Assembly (NCBI GenBank): GCA_023400235.1
Contig: JAEXFI010000012.1
Location: forward strand, 248,001-312,000
Origin: Bacillota bacterium
GTDB lineage: Bacteria; Bacillota; Clostridia; Acetivibrionales; DSM-1351
Direction: 5' to 3'
Length of the DNA stretch: 64,000 nt
Shown: positions 62,814-64,000 of the stretch, one piece after another
Layout: every line of letters begins with the position of its first letter
Position numbering within the stretch: the stretch's first letter is position 1
Made by a program: the position numbers and the translations under genes
The notes under the pieces: generated by a model
The model's input: the letters and a program-made list of their open reading frames with translations, nothing else
Databases searched by the model: none
Told to the model about the DNA's origin: nothing

Positions 62814-63698
62814 TTAATTTGCTCTGCTCACCAGGGCGGAGGCCAGTTCTCTCAGGAAATCCGCCCTGCTGCCGAATACCTGCAAAAAGGCGATTCCTTC
62901 GTCTGTTACCTCCTGCAGCATATGCTTTGACTTGTCAAGTCCGTACAGAGTAACATAGGTTGATTTTTCACCGATGGCATCACTTCCGGGCCTTTTGCCC
63001 ATTTCCTCCATACTACCCTCAACATCCAGTATATCATCCTTGATTTGAAAGGCCAGACCAAGATTAGCTGCAAAGTTTGACAGAGCAGCAAACTGCTCTT
63101 CACCGGCCCCGGAAATTATGGCAGCAGCTTCCACCGGTGCCTTTATAAGAGCTCCGGTCTTCAGTCTGTGCATTGCTGTCAGCTCCTGGCTGTCCACTCT
63201 TCTGCCTTCCGCCTGCAAATCTATCACCTGGCCCCCTATCATTCCCCGGGCGCCGGCATATCCGGCCACAGCCTCCATAGCCCTGAGCTTTGCCATACTG
63301 TTTCCTGCCAGAGCATCCTTCAGCATGGTTTCATATGCCAGGTTCAGCAAAGCGTCTCCAGCCAGAATAGCCATGGCTTCACCAAACATCTTGTGATTTG
63401 TGGGTTTTCCCCTGCGGAGGTCATCATTGTCCATGGCCGGCAAATCATCATGTATGAGAGAATAAGTATGAATCATTTCTATTGCACAGGCAAAGGCAAT
63501 CACTTCCCCTGGTTGTGTTCCCAATATTTCCGCTGCCGCAAGTGCCAGGGTTGGTCTGAGTCTTTTGCCGCCTGCCGTCAGGCTGTACAGCATGGCCTCT
63601 TTCAGACTGACGTAGTACGGGTTGTCAATAGCAACACAGTTTGCCAGATTCTCTTCTATGATTTTAATATAAAAAATTTGCTTTTCCTTAAAATTCAT
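62814..63698 (-). CDS. ispA: Farnesyl diphosphate synthase (polyprenyl synthetase)
   Basis: 294 residues. Condenses IPP with DMAPP/GPP. Allylic first Asp-rich motif IHDDLPAMDNDDLRRGKPTNHK, second Asp-rich motif FQIKDDILDVEGSMEEMGK, and GGKRLRPTLALAAAEILG. The ATG overlaps the stop of xseB (ATGA). The length fits bacterial short-chain synthases. Confidence 0.97.
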   Translation of the reverse strand: MNFKEKQIFYIKIIEENLANCVAIDNPYYVSLKEAMLYSLTAGGKRLRPTLALAAAEILGTQPGEVIAFACAIEMIHTYSLIHDDLPAMDNDDLRRGKPTNHKMFGEAMAILAGDALLNLAYETMLKDALAGNSMAKLRAMEAVAGYAGARGMIGGQVIDLQAEGRRVDSQELTAMHRLKTGALIKAPVEAAAIISGAGEEQFAALSNFAANLGLAFQIKDDILDVEGSMEEMGKRPGSDAIGEKSTYVTLYGLDKSKHMLQEVTDEGIAFLQVFGSRADFLRELASALVSRAN

Positions 63699-63937
63699 GC
63701 TTCAAAATCCTTTTCTATAAAATTGCCCTCCTCGTCCTGGAGCAGCACGGATATTTTCTTTTCAGCCTCATCAAGCTTTCCCGCACAATATCTGGATAAT
63801 TCAATTCCCATTTGAAAATTTGTGATGGATTCCTCAAGAGAAACCTCACCCTTTTCCAGCCTGGCAACTATCTGCTCAAGCTGGCTGATAGCCTCTTCAA
63901 AGCTCATTTGCATTTGCACATTCTGCTCTTGCTTCAT
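63695..63937 (-). CDS. xseB: Exodeoxyribonuclease VII small subunit
   Basis: 80 residues from MKQEQNVQMQMSFEEAISQL; GGGAG is 6 bases upstream. The conserved XseB core FEEAISQLEQIVARLEKGEVSLEESI is visible (quoted across residues about 13-38 in part), then FQMGIELSRYCAGKLDEAEKKI. With XseA it degrades single-stranded DNA. xseA presumably lies beyond the window edge. Confidence 0.95.
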   Translation of the reverse strand: MKQEQNVQMQMSFEEAISQLEQIVARLEKGEVSLEESITNFQMGIELSRYCAGKLDEAEKKISVLLQDEEGNFIEKDFEA

Positions 63938-63951
63938 ATTTATCTCCCATC

Positions 63952-63968
63952 TACGCGCATAGCGCGTA
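63952..63968. repeat. Perfect palindrome upstream of xseB
   Basis: TACGCGC-ATA-GCGCGTA, a perfect 7-base inverted repeat with a 3-base loop, 14 bases before the xseB start codon. No T run follows. Confidence 0.5.
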
Positions 63969-64000
63969 CACAAATAGTAATGAAAGGCACGCAGTGGCTT

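Overview
The window looks like a chromosomal segment of a low-GC, anaerobic, spore-forming Clostridia, most like the mesophilic cellulolytic Ruminiclostridium group (inference). Support comes from spo0A, spoIVB and ylbJ, rubrerythrin, strong AGGAGG-type ribosome binding sites, T-box and glycine riboswitch leaders, frequent GTG and TTG starts, and an OLE RNA locus. No prophage, CRISPR array or intact insertion sequence was seen. Most genes are on the minus strand.

Layout. 1-1.8 kb: 5' part of ileS behind an isoleucine T-box. 2-4.6 kb: a lipoprotein, an Ig-like surface protein and a very small kinase-like protein. 4.6-7.7 kb: PLP synthesis, with the MocR regulator pdxR divergent from pdxST and two matching operator-like palindromes. 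7.8-10.4 kb: an unknown secreted protein and a GluP/YqgP-like rhomboid protease. 10.6-12.6 kb: an acyl-CoA synthetase behind a T-box whose specifier reads CUC (Leu). 12.7-14.5 kb: a DegS/DegU-like pair. 15-19.4 kb: a DUF4855-like secreted protein, an IS200-type transposase relic, tRNA-Lys, a cyclase, a PAP2 phosphatase and rubrerythrin. 19.6-24.5 kb: thioesterase, ATPase, sirtuin, fluoride channel, a glycine riboswitch with an AgcS symporter, and tRNA-Pro. 24.5-31.5 kb: two small proteins, several PLP enzymes including a MocR regulator, an ECF S component and ilvE. 31.6-36.7 kb: ylbJ, then coaD, rsmD and recG on the other strand. 36.9-40.5 kb: a chemoreceptor, rpmB and a membrane-anchored protein.

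40.5-48 kb reads as one minus-strand operon: HD-GYP phosphodiesterase, glgA, nth, an FtsA-like protein with tandem beta-grasp-like repeats, and a GGDEF cyclase. 48.2-52.2 kb holds an OmpR-type two-component system followed by htrA, an arrangement suggesting envelope-stress control. 52.4-63.9 kb is the clostridial block xseB-ispA-[OLE RNA]-oapA-dxs-tlyA-nadK-argR-recN, then spoIVB and spo0A.

The most notable items are: (1) the roughly 660-nt gene-free, structured stretch between ispA and oapA, read as an OLE RNA with its own sigma-A promoter; (2) the leucine T-box controlling an acyl-CoA synthetase rather than a classical leucine gene; (3) rsmD, whose full-length frame has no ATG/GTG/TTG start and seems to begin at AUA; (4) four evenly spaced TATGGAC repeats between a MocR regulator and an aminotransferase; and (5) the FtsA-like protein with C-terminal VNG...GD repeats. 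All functional calls rest on reading motifs by eye; no database search was run.
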